Shown here: positions 39,212 through 48,574 of the stretch, piece after piece
Position numbering within the stretch: the stretch's first letter is position 1
Layout: each line of letters begins with the position of its first letter
Source of the DNA: Paenibacillus sp. FSL M7-0420
Lineage (GTDB): Bacteria > Bacillota > Bacilli > Paenibacillales > Paenibacillaceae
Direction: 5' to 3'
Length of the DNA: 64,000 nucleotides
Assembly (NCBI RefSeq): GCF_038002345.1
Contig: NZ_JBBOCJ010000001.1
Span: 6,076,001-6,140,000 of the forward strand
Notes under the pieces: model-generated
Database searches by the model: none
Seen by the model: the letters and a program-made list of their open reading frames with translations, nothing else
Told to the model about the DNA's origin: nothing
Made by a program: the position numbers and the translations under genes

Positions 39212-40183
39212 TTAGTGTATCGGCCGCTGCTGCGGTTGTATATCAAGCGCTGCTTGAGTAGCCGCCGGCTGTGGCTTACTACGGAAAAGAGTTACCAAAA
39301 CCACAGCCCCGATAATGATCACGGCTGCGATCAGGGTGTTCAGGGTAAGCTGTTCGCCTACCAGCAGCCAGCCAAGCAGCACAGCGACTACCGGATTAAC
39401 GAAGGCATACGTGGAGACGAGGGTGGCGTCAGCATTCTTAAGCAGCCAGATATAGGCTGTGTAGCCGACAATGGAGCCGAAGGTGATCAGGTAGGCCAGT
39501 GCCAGGTACGAGCGCATAGAAATGCCGGAGATATGAAGTCTGGACCAGTCGCCGGTAAAATAAGAGAAAATCACCAGCAGCGCGCCTCCCGTTAGCATCT
39601 GCGCCGCTGTCGCCATCAAGGGTGAACCCGGCATGGTCGCGCTTCGGGAATACATGGACCCTGCTGCCCAGCTTATGGAAGCTGCCAGCACGGTAATAAT
39701 TCCGATCAGATCGGTAGCGGTCCCCGTCTCTCCCTTCCCCGGCTGGAAGACCAGTACGGCGATACCGAGCAGTCCAAGAACGATTCCTGCGATAACTCCG
39801 GTATTCGGCCGTTTGCCGCCGCGCCCAAGCCAGCCCATCAGCATCATCCAGACAGGCACTGCCGCCACGATGAGCGAAGCGATGGAGGAAGAGACTCTTT
39901 GCTCTGCCCAGGCCACAACCCCGTTGCCCCCAAGCAGCAGCAAGGCGCCGACAATCGCGGAGGATCGCCATTCACGCTTTACCGGACGTTTCGCTCCGCT
40001 TACTCTGGCAATGAGGTACAGGACCACACCTGCCGTGAAAAAGCGGACCCCTGCCATCAGAAAAGGCGGTATGGTCTCGATGGCAATCTTCATGCCGACA
40101 TAGGTGCCTCCCCAAAATAAATACACAAATAAGAGCGCTATTCCCACCACGTACACCGGGTTAGCTTGTGCTTTCGATTTCAT
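39212..40183 (-). CDS. EamA/DMT-family transporter
   Basis: About 323 residues with ten hydrophobic helices in two EamA repeats (residues 5-140 and 160-300). The first begins ALLFVYLFWGGTYVGMKIAIE and the second GIITVLAASISWAAGSMYSR. Such proteins export amino acids or metabolites. The substrate cannot be inferred. The frame opens at a TTG at 40207, but the ATG at 40183 is more likely. A GbsR-like regulator lies upstream on the same strand about 195 bases away. Confidence 0.85.
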   Translation of the reverse strand: MKSKAQANPVYVVGIALLFVYLFWGGTYVGMKIAIETIPPFLMAGVRFFTAGVVLYLIARVSGAKRPVKREWRSSAIVGALLLLGGNGVVAWAEQRVSSSIASLIVAAVPVWMMLMGWLGRGGKRPNTGVIAGIVLGLLGIAVLVFQPGKGETGTATDLIGIITVLAASISWAAGSMYSRSATMPGSPLMATAAQMLTGGALLVIFSYFTGDWSRLHISGISMRSYLALAYLITFGSIVGYTAYIWLLKNADATLVSTYAFVNPVVAVLLGWLLVGEQLTLNTLIAAVIIIGAVVLVTLFRSKPQPAATQAALDIQPQQRPIH

Positions 40184-40377
40184 CCCGTCTCGTCCCTTCT
40201 TCCCCAAAAATAGATATGCCGCCGGTCCGGCGGCATCTGCCCGAATATGTAATTGCCTTCTACTATCCTCATTCTATAACATAATCACTCCAATATATTA
40301 CTAAATGGTATAAATCTGAGTTCAGAAGGATGAATTAACAGCGTTAACATCAGCTAAGTCCCATTCGCGCCAATCAG

Positions 40378-40950
40378 CTACTCCGTCTTCTCTCCTCCCG
40401 GCAGCCCGCCGCCGAATATCGCTCCCTCCGCAAGCCCCGACACGAACCGCTGCAGCCAGGCATAGTACTCGGCCGCATGCTTCAGCTTCTCCAGATCTCT
40501 GAGGCAGGCCTGCCGCTCCTCTTCGGGTGTGTCTGCTGCATGGGCCAGTGCCTGGAGGCCCGGGACCCCAGCTCCCATCGCTTCCTGCATCATATCGATC
40601 TCCCGCTGAAGCTTCAGGGTGAAGAAGTTCCGGAAGGCCTCGAAGAAGTCCGTCTCCGCTGCGTACAGCTCCTTCCGCTCACGCTTCTCCGGAAGCTTCG
40701 TGACCATCCGGGAGGCGATCAGGGAGCGGACTCCGTAGCTCATATTGCTTTTACTCATATTCATGACCTGCTTCATTTCCTCCAGCGTCATCGGCTTGTC
40801 CTCGAAGAACATCACTCCGTACAGCTGGCCGAAGGAATAATTCGCTCCATATAAATCCATGGTCTGGGCTATGGCATCGATCACCGGGCCGAGCAGCTGC
40901 TCCCGGGGCGAACGGTGCGGATGTTCTTCGCCGAATGCGGCCTGCTTCAT
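40378..40950 (-). CDS. GbsR-like (MarR-type) transcriptional regulator
   Basis: About 190 residues with an N-terminal winged helix (15-100): YGANYSFGQLYGVMFFEDKPMTLEEM, then the recognition region NMSKSNMSYGVRSLIASRMV. A helical dimerisation tail follows. This matches the GbsR subgroup, which responds to choline or glycine betaine in Bacillus. GAGGTG stands 7 bases before the ATG at 40950. It is divergent from the Ugp-like ABC operon and upstream of an exporter gene; which of these it controls is not shown. Confidence 0.78.
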   Translation of the reverse strand: MKQAAFGEEHPHRSPREQLLGPVIDAIAQTMDLYGANYSFGQLYGVMFFEDKPMTLEEMKQVMNMSKSNMSYGVRSLIASRMVTKLPEKRERKELYAAETDFFEAFRNFFTLKLQREIDMMQEAMGAGVPGLQALAHAADTPEEERQACLRDLEKLKHAAEYYAWLQRFVSGLAEGAIFGGGLPGGEKTE

Positions 40951-41173
40951 CAGGTGGCACCTCATTTTCACATAGAATCGTTCTCTCTACCTTACACAAT
41001 ACCGCAGCTTTACGGCAATCATCCTACAAATTTTACAGAAAATCCGAACGGGCTTTACGCCCGCTTAACCACAAGCCTGCCTCATGAGTGTACAATTTTT
41101 TTTGAACAGAGGAACTGTCCTCTGCATTATACCGCATCAACCAATGTGGAGGAAATGGAGAATATGGACGAAA

Positions 41174-42055
41174 ATGACACGTTCAAAGTTATTCAGCGGC
41201 TTGAAGCCCGTGCTGTTCACTCTGCCGGCCATGATCTCGTTCGCCGTGTTCTGGCTCGCGCCGCTGCTGTATGTGCTGTATCTCAGCTTCACGGAATGGG
41301 ATTTCATGAGCCCGGAGAAAACCTTTGTCGGCTGGCAGAATTATACCGATCTGCTCAGCAACCCCGCTTTTTACAAAGCGCTAAGGGTGACCGTTCTCTT
41401 CTGTCTCGGCAGTGTGCTGCCGGTGATCCTGCTCGGACTGGGTCTGGCCCTCCTCATGAACAGAAAGCTGAAGGGCTCAGCCCTCTATCAGATCCTGCTG
41501 TTCTCGCCTTGGGTGACGCCGACCGTCGCTGTGTCTATCGTCTGGTCCTGGATCTATCAGCCTGAAGCCGGACTTGCCAATGCGGTGCTGAACTTCTTCG
41601 GTCTGGACTCCATCGGCTGGCTGCAGGACCCCAAATGGGCATTAACCGGCGTCCTGCTGGTCACGATCTGGAAGTCGGTCGGCTGGGCAATGATCTTCTA
41701 TCTGGTGGCGCTGCGCAATGTGCCTTCCGACCTGCTGGAAGCCGGGGAGCTGGACGGGGCAAGCCCGGTGCAGAAGTTCCTGCGGATTACATGGCCGCTG
41801 ATCTCGCCGACTACTCTTTTCTTATTCGTGGTGCAGTTAGTCTCGGCACTTCAGGCCTATGACCAGATTAATGTCCTGACCCAGGGCGGCCCGTCCGGCT
41901 CCACCCGCACTCTGCTCTATCTGTATTATCAGTCCGCCTTCGAATCGTTCCAGATCGGAGAGGCTTCTTCCGTAGCTGTCGTTCTGGTCTTGATCTGCAT
42001 GCTGCTGTCGGTCCTCTCTTTCGGGATCAGCAAGCGGACCACTCATTATCAATAG
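41174..42055 (+). CDS. ABC sugar/glycerophosphate permease (MalF/UgpA-like)
   Basis: About 293 residues with six transmembrane helices (first at LFTLPAMISFAVFWLAPLLY). The permease EAA loop is ELDGASPVQKFLRITWPLISP, which docks the ATPase. The frame extends upstream to 41084, but that part is not membrane-like; the ATG at 41174 best fits family length, although its ribosome site is poor. It is the first gene of an operon with a second permease, a binding lipoprotein, a HAD hydrolase and a phosphoesterase. No ATPase is in the operon, so a shared MsmX-type ATPase is inferred. Confidence 0.85.
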   Translation: MTRSKLFSGLKPVLFTLPAMISFAVFWLAPLLYVLYLSFTEWDFMSPEKTFVGWQNYTDLLSNPAFYKALRVTVLFCLGSVLPVILLGLGLALLMNRKLKGSALYQILLFSPWVTPTVAVSIVWSWIYQPEAGLANAVLNFFGLDSIGWLQDPKWALTGVLLVTIWKSVGWAMIFYLVALRNVPSDLLEAGELDGASPVQKFLRITWPLISPTTLFLFVVQLVSALQAYDQINVLTQGGPSGSTRTLLYLYYQSAFESFQIGEASSVAVVLVLICMLLSVLSFGISKRTTHYQ

Positions 42056-42091
42056 AAGCTTTACCATCAGCCCTTAAGGAGGTCTCACCGC

Positions 42092-42934
42092 TTGCCTATA
42101 TTCACACGTATCAGTAGGCTGGTCCGCCAGATTTTTTTCGCCGTGCTTGCTCTTCTGATGGCCTTCCCGTTCTATTGGATGGTTACGAGTGCCCTCAAGA
42201 CCAATGATGAGATCTGGCGCTCTCCGCCCACACTCTGGCCTGAGGTGCCGCTGTGGGGCAACTTCGCCGCTGCCTGGAACGAGGCGCCATTCGCCAGATA
42301 TATGGGTAACAGTATCTTCGTCGCTGTCTCCATTGTCCTCCTGCAGACAATCAATTCCGGGATGATGGCTTATGCGCTGACGCATATGAAATTCCGCCTG
42401 AAGGGCGTTTTTGCCGGAGTGATTCTGTTCGGTTATATGGTTCCTGCAACGGCAGTCTACCTGCCCGGATACCTGGTCCTCTCCGAGTTACACTTGCTGA
42501 ACTCCTATGCGGGCCTGATTCTCTCCAACTGTGTGAGTATATTCTCGATCTTCCTGATTAGGCAGGCCTTCCTTCAAGTCTCGCATGAGCTGGTGGAGGC
42601 CGGTGAAGTGGACGGTGCCTCGCATATGCGGATTCTATGGACGATCCTTGTGCCGGTCACAAGATCTTCATTCGCCGTACTGGCGCTGATTACCTTCATT
42701 GACCAGTACAACAATTACTTCTGGCCGATGCTCATTACGAAGGACCCCAGCCTGCAGCTGGTCTCGGCCGGTCTGCGCAGCTTCTTCGTGGAAGGAGGTG
42801 CTTACGGACTGAAATGGCCGCTCATCATGGCCGCCAGCGCCTTCACGATTGCCCCGCTGCTGCTAATCTTCCTGCTGGCGCAGAAAACGATAATGCAAAG
42901 TGTCAACATGACCGCAGGCTCAAGTAAAGGCTAA
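42092..42934 (+). CDS. ABC sugar/glycerophosphate permease (MalG/UgpE-like)
   Basis: The 280-residue protein has six transmembrane helices, the first at FFAVLALLMAFPFYWMVTSAL, and the EAA loop EVDGASHMRILWTILVPVTR. The start is TTG with AAGGAGGTC 8 bases before it. It pairs with the permease 37 bases upstream. The FPFYWMVTSALKTNDEI motif is typical of the MalG/UgpE branch of CUT1 importers. Confidence 0.88.
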   Translation: MPIFTRISRLVRQIFFAVLALLMAFPFYWMVTSALKTNDEIWRSPPTLWPEVPLWGNFAAAWNEAPFARYMGNSIFVAVSIVLLQTINSGMMAYALTHMKFRLKGVFAGVILFGYMVPATAVYLPGYLVLSELHLLNSYAGLILSNCVSIFSIFLIRQAFLQVSHELVEAGEVDGASHMRILWTILVPVTRSSFAVLALITFIDQYNNYFWPMLITKDPSLQLVSAGLRSFFVEGGAYGLKWPLIMAASAFTIAPLLLIFLLAQKTIMQSVNMTAGSSKG

Positions 42935-42968
42935 ACCCTAAACTTCAATACCCAAGAGGAGAATGATG

Positions 42969-44318
42969 ATGAACGTATTCAAAAGGTTGTCCGCAGTATC
43001 CATGATCGCCGGACTCTCCGTGCTCACCGCTTGCGGCGGAAATGCCGCTCCCGACAATGCAGTCACAGCGGACGGAGCAACCGCCGCAGTCCCTGCTGCC
43101 AATGCCGCTCCGGCTGGAGGCGCACCGGTCACGATTGAATTCTGGTATGGGCTCGGCGGCAAGCTGGGTGAAAATATGGAATCGCTCATTCAGAAATTCA
43201 ACGCCTCCCAGCAGGAGGTCATCGTCAAGGGGATCGTGCAGGGGGATTATACAGAGACCGAACAGAAGCTTCAGGCAGCGATTGCTGCCGGGCAGGTCCC
43301 GGCGGCGGTCCTCTCCTCCAATATCGATTGGGCGCGCAAGGGTTATTACGCCCCGATGGATGAGCTGATTGCCGGGCAGCCGGACTTCAACAAAGAGGAT
43401 TTCGTCCAGACCTTCCTGAACCAGGGCCAGGTGGACGGCAAGCAGTATTTCCTCCCGATGTATGGATCGACCCAGGTGATGTACTACCGTAAGGATGCTT
43501 TTGCGAAAAGCGGCATAGACGCCAGCCAGATTAAGACCTGGGAAGACCTCGCTGCGGCCGCGAAAAAGATGACCGTCTCCGAAGGCGGCAAAACCACCTT
43601 CTACGGCTGGGAACCGATGTGGGGCTCCGGCAATATGATTGATGCCGCTCTCAGCAAAGGAGGCAGTATTCTTAGTGAGGACGGCACCAAGGTCACGATT
43701 GATTCCCCGGAGTGGATCGACACCTGGGAGTTCTTCCGCAAAGCAATTCATGAGGACAAGACGATGCGCATTCATTCGGGCGGACAAGGCTGGGAGTACT
43801 GGTACAAGACCATTGACGATGTGATGAAAGGCCAGGCGGCCGGATACACCGGTTCGAGCGGCGATCAGGGCGACCTTGATTTCAGCGTCGTCTCCGCTAT
43901 GGAGCAACCGGGCTGGGCCGGAGCTGGGGAAGGCAAACCTGTCGCTGGAGCGAGTATGGCCGGTATTCCTGCCAAAGCCGGAGACGCCGAGAAGCAGGCA
44001 GCGATGAAATGGCTGGCCTACTTCACGAACTCCGAGAATACGGCCTTCTGGTCCATCAACACCGGATATATTAGCGTCCGCCAGTCTGCGCTGGAAGATC
44101 CGGCATTCGTCGCCTTCAGTAAGAGCAATCCGCAGATCAATATTCCATTGCAGCAGGCGGCTCATGCTTCCGCTCCGTTCCAGGACCCGACCGGCGGCAA
44201 GATCAACGATGCCTTGACCATCGCTGCGGATAAGGTGCAGATTGAGAATATTCCGGCAGCCGAGGCGCTGAAGGAAGCGCAGCAGACGGCTCAGGCGGCA
44301 CTGGATAAACTGAAGTAG
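42969..44318 (+). CDS. ABC substrate-binding lipoprotein (UgpB-like)
   Basis: About 449 residues. The signal peptide ends in the lipobox VLTAC. The mature part has EFWYGLGGKLGENMESLIQKFNAS and a GDYTETEQKLQAAIAAGQVPA segment, which follow the UgpB pattern (FW-x3-G-x-LG ... FN ... G-x-Y). Substrate is therefore probably glycerol 3-phosphate, a glycerophosphodiester or a related sugar. Of three consecutive ATGs, the third (42969) has the best spacing to AGAGGAG. Next come a HAD phosphatase and a phosphoesterase, which fits uptake of a phosphorylated compound. Confidence 0.82.
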   Translation: MNVFKRLSAVSMIAGLSVLTACGGNAAPDNAVTADGATAAVPAANAAPAGGAPVTIEFWYGLGGKLGENMESLIQKFNASQQEVIVKGIVQGDYTETEQKLQAAIAAGQVPAAVLSSNIDWARKGYYAPMDELIAGQPDFNKEDFVQTFLNQGQVDGKQYFLPMYGSTQVMYYRKDAFAKSGIDASQIKTWEDLAAAAKKMTVSEGGKTTFYGWEPMWGSGNMIDAALSKGGSILSEDGTKVTIDSPEWIDTWEFFRKAIHEDKTMRIHSGGQGWEYWYKTIDDVMKGQAAGYTGSSGDQGDLDFSVVSAMEQPGWAGAGEGKPVAGASMAGIPAKAGDAEKQAAMKWLAYFTNSENTAFWSINTGYISVRQSALEDPAFVAFSKSNPQINIPLQQAAHASAPFQDPTGGKINDALTIAADKVQIENIPAAEALKEAQQTAQAALDKLK

Positions 44319-44358
44319 AATTGCTGAACAAATTTCTATTAATAAAGGGGGACGCTGC

Positions 44359-45243
44359 GTGATTGAGCTTAACACTCCGCAAGGAAACTATCCCGTATCG
44401 GCCATCCTGTTCGACAAGGATGGAACCTTACTACAGTTCGTATCCCTCTGGGGGAGCTGGGCCGAATGCTTCCTGGACCAGTTCAACCTTCAGCTGGAGC
44501 AGCGCGGCCTCAAGTTCCCTGTGCAGCATCTGGCTTCCCTGCTGGGAACGGTTCATGACGCTGAGGGGAAGATTACAGATTATGACCGTAATGGCCCTCT
44601 CGCCATGGGTACGATGAGCGATCTGTATGCCATTCTGTCCTGGCAGGGTTATTCTCTCGGCCTATCCTGGGCCGGAGCGGTCGAACTGGTGGACTCCTGT
44701 CGGAATGCAGCGGATGCGATGCTGGAGCAGAGCCGTCCGGTCCGTCCTCTTCCCGGGCTGGTGCCCTTTCTGGACGCGTGCGCAGCCCAGGGCATACCTA
44801 TGGCCGTAGTGACTGCCGATGAAACGGCGGCAGCAGAGAGTCATCTGCGCTGGCTGGGCATCCGCCAGTATTTCACCGCCGTGATCGGCACCGATCAGGT
44901 GGAGCAGGGCAAGCCCTTCCCCGACATGGCGCTGCTTGCCTGCCAGCGGCTCGGGGTATCTCCGGCTGAAGCCGCCGTGATCGGCGATACGAACGGAGAT
45001 ATGCGGATGGCGAAGGCAGCGGGCGCTGCCGCTGCCATTGGGCTTGCCGGCGGAATTACCGCCGGGCTGGCGGCTTCAGCTGCGGCGGCAGGACCGGCCG
45101 CAAATGCGGGCGGGGACTGGCAGGCGGCGGCAAACCGGGTTATTGCGGCGGCGGACACGCGGGCTGCCGGGACTCTTTTGCCGGATGCAGATTGTATCGT
45201 GTCTTCTTATGCAGAGCTTGACGTACGAAGGATAGCACGATGA
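44359..45243 (+). CDS. HAD-superfamily hydrolase (phosphatase-like)
   Basis: The 294-residue protein has HAD motif I ILFDKDGTLLQF, motif II VVTADE, motif III Lys in QGKPFPDM and motif IV GDTNGDMRMAKAAGA. The helical cap lies between residues 20 and 110. A long Ala/Gly-rich stretch (AAAIGLAGGITAGLAASAAAAG...) near residues 220-255 interrupts the usual C-terminus and is odd. The start is GTG with a GGGGG site. Its place in a Ugp-like import operon suggests that it dephosphorylates the imported product. Confidence 0.82.
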   Translation: MIELNTPQGNYPVSAILFDKDGTLLQFVSLWGSWAECFLDQFNLQLEQRGLKFPVQHLASLLGTVHDAEGKITDYDRNGPLAMGTMSDLYAILSWQGYSLGLSWAGAVELVDSCRNAADAMLEQSRPVRPLPGLVPFLDACAAQGIPMAVVTADETAAAESHLRWLGIRQYFTAVIGTDQVEQGKPFPDMALLACQRLGVSPAEAAVIGDTNGDMRMAKAAGAAAAIGLAGGITAGLAASAAAAGPAANAGGDWQAAANRVIAAADTRAAGTLLPDADCIVSSYAELDVRRIAR

Positions 45244-45301
45244 AGGCCGAAGGGGCATTAGCCTAACGATTATAAAATATTTCAAGGAGGCTTCGCTTGC
45301 T

Positions 45302-46183
45302 ATGAATACATCTTCCATACCCGGCGTTACTGAACCGCTGCTGACGTTCCAGATTATCACCGATACCCATGTCACCGCCGATCCGGAACACGAGTACAAC
45401 CAGAACTTCGGGCGGGCATTGCAGGATTTGGCCTTACACGCACAGGGCAGCAGCGGCATCATGCATATTGGAGATATTACGAACAATGGCTTCCCGGAGG
45501 AGTATGAGGAGGTCCAGCGTATTCTTGAACAGCATCAGGCTTCGCTGCCGCAGCTTCGTTACACTCTGGGCAACCATGACGTCGGCCTCGGCCATTGGGA
45601 TTCCCGTCTTGCGATGTATACTTCCCGCATGGGGATGCCGGGTCCTTATCATGATCACTGGATCGGCGGGTATCATTTCATCTTCCTGGGTACTGAGGAA
45701 GGGCTGCAGACATTCTGCAATCTATCCGACGGACAGCTCCAGTGGCTGGACCGGAAGCTTGGGGAACAGGCGGCAGCTTCCGCGCAGGATCAGCCCGTCT
45801 TCCTCTTCCTGCACCAGCCGCTGAAGGATACGGTAGCCGGTTCGCTGGAATCTCAGGAATGGTACGGGGTCACTCAGGATCAGGAGCTGCGTACTATTCT
45901 GTCGCGGCACCCGCAGACCCTGCTGTTCACCGGGCATACCCACTGGGAGCTGGAGGTCGGCAATACTATGTATCCAGGCAACGGACAGACCGCCACGATG
46001 TTCAATGCAGCTTCTGTAGCCTACCTCTGGACGGATGCAGATGAGCACAAGAGCGGCAGCCAGGGCTATTATATAGAAGTCTATGCTGATAAAGTGCTCG
46101 TGCGGGGACGGGACTTCACTACAGGGACCTGGATTGAAGCAGCGCAATATGAGGTGGCGTATCCCGTTAACGCTCTACGGTAA
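45302..46183 (+). CDS. Calcineurin-like metallophosphoesterase
   Basis: The 293-residue protein has no signal peptide and carries the metal motifs ITDTHV, GDITNNG, TLGNHDVG, FLHQPL and TGHTHWE in the correct order. This is the class that includes glycerophosphodiesterase GpdQ and cAMP phosphodiesterases. The Asp to Thr-Asp-Thr-His start fits GpdQ-like enzymes. As the last gene of a Ugp-like ABC operon with a HAD phosphatase, it likely cleaves an imported phosphodiester in the cytoplasm. AAGGAGG precedes the ATG. Confidence 0.83.
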   Translation: MNTSSIPGVTEPLLTFQIITDTHVTADPEHEYNQNFGRALQDLALHAQGSSGIMHIGDITNNGFPEEYEEVQRILEQHQASLPQLRYTLGNHDVGLGHWDSRLAMYTSRMGMPGPYHDHWIGGYHFIFLGTEEGLQTFCNLSDGQLQWLDRKLGEQAAASAQDQPVFLFLHQPLKDTVAGSLESQEWYGVTQDQELRTILSRHPQTLLFTGHTHWELEVGNTMYPGNGQTATMFNAASVAYLWTDADEHKSGSQGYYIEVYADKVLVRGRDFTTGTWIEAAQYEVAYPVNALR

Positions 46184-46233
46184 ATTAGGGAATCATTGAT
46201 GTATCAAGCAGGAGCAATGTGCTTCCTGCGCAA

Positions 46234-46270
46234 CAAAAAACGGCCCTCTCTCCCAAGAGAAGGCCGTTTC
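46234..46270. terminator. Bidirectional terminator
   Basis: AACGGCC-TCTCTT pairs with AGAGAGGGCCGTT; the minus strand continues TTTTTTG. It serves metQ and, less strongly, the phosphoesterase operon on the plus strand. Confidence 0.8.
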
Positions 46271-46274
46271 TCTT

Positions 46275-47123
46275 CTATTTAAAAGCAGGCAGCGCGATGT
46301 CCGCGTAATTATCCTCCAGGAACTTCTTCACTTCCGGGCCGCTGATCGCCTTCGCCAGCTTCTGGATGGCCTCGGAATCCTTGTTGTCCTCACGGGCAAC
46401 GAGGGTGATGGTGAAGGCTGAATCTTCACGCTCGGTGATCAGCGCATCCTTCTTCGGAGTCAGACCCAGCGGGCTGGCATAGGCCGGCGTCATCGCTACC
46501 AGATCTGCATCATCCAGCATCCGGGCCAGCATCAGCAGATCAACTTCCTCGAACTTATAGTTCTTCGGATTGGCAGTAATGTCAGCTTGGGTAGCCTGAA
46601 TTCCTACCCCATCCTTCAGCGTAATCAATCCGGCATCTGCGAACATTTGCAGGGAGCGTCCAATATTCGAAGGATCATTCGCCATCACGAGCGTTGCTCC
46701 CTCGGGCAGATCGGCAATATTCTTGAAGCGTTTGGAGTACCCGCCGTAGATGGCATCATATACAGGCTGAACCGGCACCAGCTTTGCCCCTTTGCTGGCA
46801 TTGAACTGTTCCATGTACGGGACATGCTGGAAGAAGTTCGCATCCACCTCTTTGTTCGCCAGTGCTTCGTTCGGCTGCACATTATCAGACAGCACGACAA
46901 CCTCCATATCCACGCCTTCTTCCTTCAGAATTGGCTTCACAATATCGAGGATATCCGTCATTGGCGGAATCAGCGAGGCTACCTTGATCTTCACAGGTCC
47001 GGTGCTGGTTGCCGCCGGTGTCTTTTCCGCTTCTTTGCTGTTGCCGCAGCCTGCAAGTGCAAGCGTCAATACAAGCAGTACCAGTGTAAACGTGGTGGTC
47101 ATTCTTCTTCCTGTTCTCTTCAT
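46275..47123 (-). CDS. metQ: Methionine-binding lipoprotein
   Basis: About 282 residues. The signal peptide ends in the lipobox LALAGC. The mature part is NlpA/MetQ-like: PMTDILDIVKPILKEEG, ANFFQHVPYMEQFN, and ANDPSNIGRSLQ with the ligand-binding Asn/Asp set. It should bind D- or L-methionine outside the cell. It is last in the metN-metI-metQ transcript. The frame opens at a TTG at 47135; I use the ATG at 47123. Confidence 0.9.
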   Translation of the reverse strand: MKRTGRRMTTTFTLVLLVLTLALAGCGNSKEAEKTPAATSTGPVKIKVASLIPPMTDILDIVKPILKEEGVDMEVVVLSDNVQPNEALANKEVDANFFQHVPYMEQFNASKGAKLVPVQPVYDAIYGGYSKRFKNIADLPEGATLVMANDPSNIGRSLQMFADAGLITLKDGVGIQATQADITANPKNYKFEEVDLLMLARMLDDADLVAMTPAYASPLGLTPKKDALITEREDSAFTITLVAREDNKDSEAIQKLAKAISGPEVKKFLEDNYADIALPAFK

Positions 47124-47157
47124 GATATCTCTCAAGCCCCCATTATTGTATAGTATT

Positions 47158-47820
47158 CTAGCGTTTGTCCAGCAGTCTGGCTATCGTGCTTCCCGTGAAC
47201 TGGATGAGCTGCACCAGCACAATCATCACGAGAATGGCGTAGATCATCACCTCGGTCTCGAAGCGCTGATACCCGTAACGGATGGCGAAATCGCCCACCC
47301 CGCCGCCGCCGACAACCCCCATTACGGTTGAAAAAGAAATGAAGCTGATCGTAGACGCCGTGAGTCCCAGCACCAGCCCTGAACGGGCCTCTACATATAG
47401 AAATTTGAAGATGATTCCCAGCTTGGATGCTCCCATCGACAATGCCGCTTCAATCGTTCCCCGAGGAACCTCCAGCAGTGATTGCTCTACCAGCCGTGAG
47501 TAATAAGCAATGGCAACGATGGACAGCGGCACCGTGGCCGCCAGTGTGCCAATCGACGTACCTACGACCAGCCGCGTGAACGGAATCAGCGCCACCACCA
47601 GCAGCAGGAACGGAAACGAACGGATGACATTGACAATGCTGTTCAGCACCAGAGACAGCCCTCTATTCTCATACAACTGGCCTTTGCGGCAAAAATACAG
47701 CAGTGTCCCCAGCGGAAGCCCCACCAGCAGTGCAGCGCCTATGGCAATGCCGACCATGACAAAGGTCTCGCCGATAGACTGCCACATCTGATCCTGGTAT
47801 TTCAGCATACTCTCAAACAT
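47158..47820 (-). CDS. metI: Methionine ABC transporter permease
   Basis: The 220-residue protein has five transmembrane helices and the EAA-type loop EAALSMGASKLGIIFKFLYVEA, with GVVGGGGVGDFAIRYGY near the C-terminus as in MetI. Its start overlaps the metN stop by eight bases, indicating translational coupling. Confidence 0.92.
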   Translation of the reverse strand: MFESMLKYQDQMWQSIGETFVMVGIAIGAALLVGLPLGTLLYFCRKGQLYENRGLSLVLNSIVNVIRSFPFLLLVVALIPFTRLVVGTSIGTLAATVPLSIVAIAYYSRLVEQSLLEVPRGTIEAALSMGASKLGIIFKFLYVEARSGLVLGLTASTISFISFSTVMGVVGGGGVGDFAIRYGYQRFETEVMIYAILVMIVLVQLIQFTGSTIARLLDKR

Positions 47821-48574
47821 GGGCCTCCCCCGTTCTGCCGGTGATCCGCTCCCGGAAGGAGCCTGAATGCTTTGCCGGCGGAAGGAAGCCGCCCTCGCCG
47901 CGGGAGAAGGAATCTACGATCCGTCCGCCCTCCATGACGGATACCTCGGAACAGATGCTCCGCACAACGTCCAGCTCATGGGTAACGATCACGATGGTTA
48001 CGCCCAGGGAAGCATTGATATGGCGCAGCACCTCCAGAATATCCGCCGTGGTGCCCGGATCAAGCGCAGATGTCGGTTCATCGCACAGCAGCAGCTTCGG
48101 ATTGTTCGCCAGTGCGCGGGCAATCGCTACCCGCTGACGCTGTCCGCCGCTGAGCTGGGCCGGATATTGCCCGGCCTTGTCCGCAAGGCCGACGAATTGC
48201 AGACATTCCTCCACCCGCTTCATCCGCCCTGCACGCGGCACTCCGGCAAGTTCCAGAGAGATCGCCACATTCCGGCTGACAGTGGCATTGCCGATCAGAT
48301 TGAAATGCTGAAAGATCATACCGATTCTCTGCCGCTGCCGGCGCAGCTCCTTGTCCGGCAGCTCCGTAAGCCGTTGCCCGTCAACCGTAACCGTTCCCTT
48401 ATCGGGCCGTTCCAGCAGATTGATCAGCCGCAGTAGCGTGGATTTACCCGCGCCGCTGGTGCCAATAATACCGTGAATGGCACCCGCCTGGACTTCAAGC
48501 GATACCTGATCGACAGCCGTATAAGGGCCGTCCTTCAGAGTGAAGCTCTTGCTAACCTGACTCAGCGAAAGAAT
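47813..48574 (-). CDS. metN: Methionine ABC transporter ATPase, without a canonical start codon
   Basis: The frame encodes Walker A GTSGAGKST, Q-loop MIFQHFN, signature LSGGQRQR and Walker B LLLCDEPTS. The N-terminal strands (LSLSQVSKSFTLKDG) are homologous from their first residue, yet the frame from a TAA near 48629 contains no ATG, GTG or TTG until the internal ATG at 48319, which would remove Walker A. GGGAGGG lies six bases before an ATT at 48572-48574. So initiation is at a rare AUU, or one G was lost from an ATG-ATT start. The protein has about 253 residues and lacks the C-terminal NIL domain. Confidence 0.82.
   Translation of the reverse strand: MLSLSQVSKSFTLKDGPYTAVDQVSLEVQAGAIHGIIGTSGAGKSTLLRLINLLERPDKGTVTVDGQRLTELPDKELRRQRQRIGMIFQHFNLIGNATVSRNVAISLELAGVPRAGRMKRVEECLQFVGLADKAGQYPAQLSGGQRQRVAIARALANNPKLLLCDEPTSALDPGTTADILEVLRHINASLGVTIVIVTHELDVVRSICSEVSVMEGGRIVDSFSRGEGGFLPPAKHSGSFRERITGRTGEAHV

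Noticed and set aside
42945..44375. Open frame of 476 codons on the minus strand
   Set aside because: It is the antisense of the UgpB-like lipoprotein gene, which has a signal peptide, ribosome site and family motifs. The minus product shows no motif and no ribosome site.
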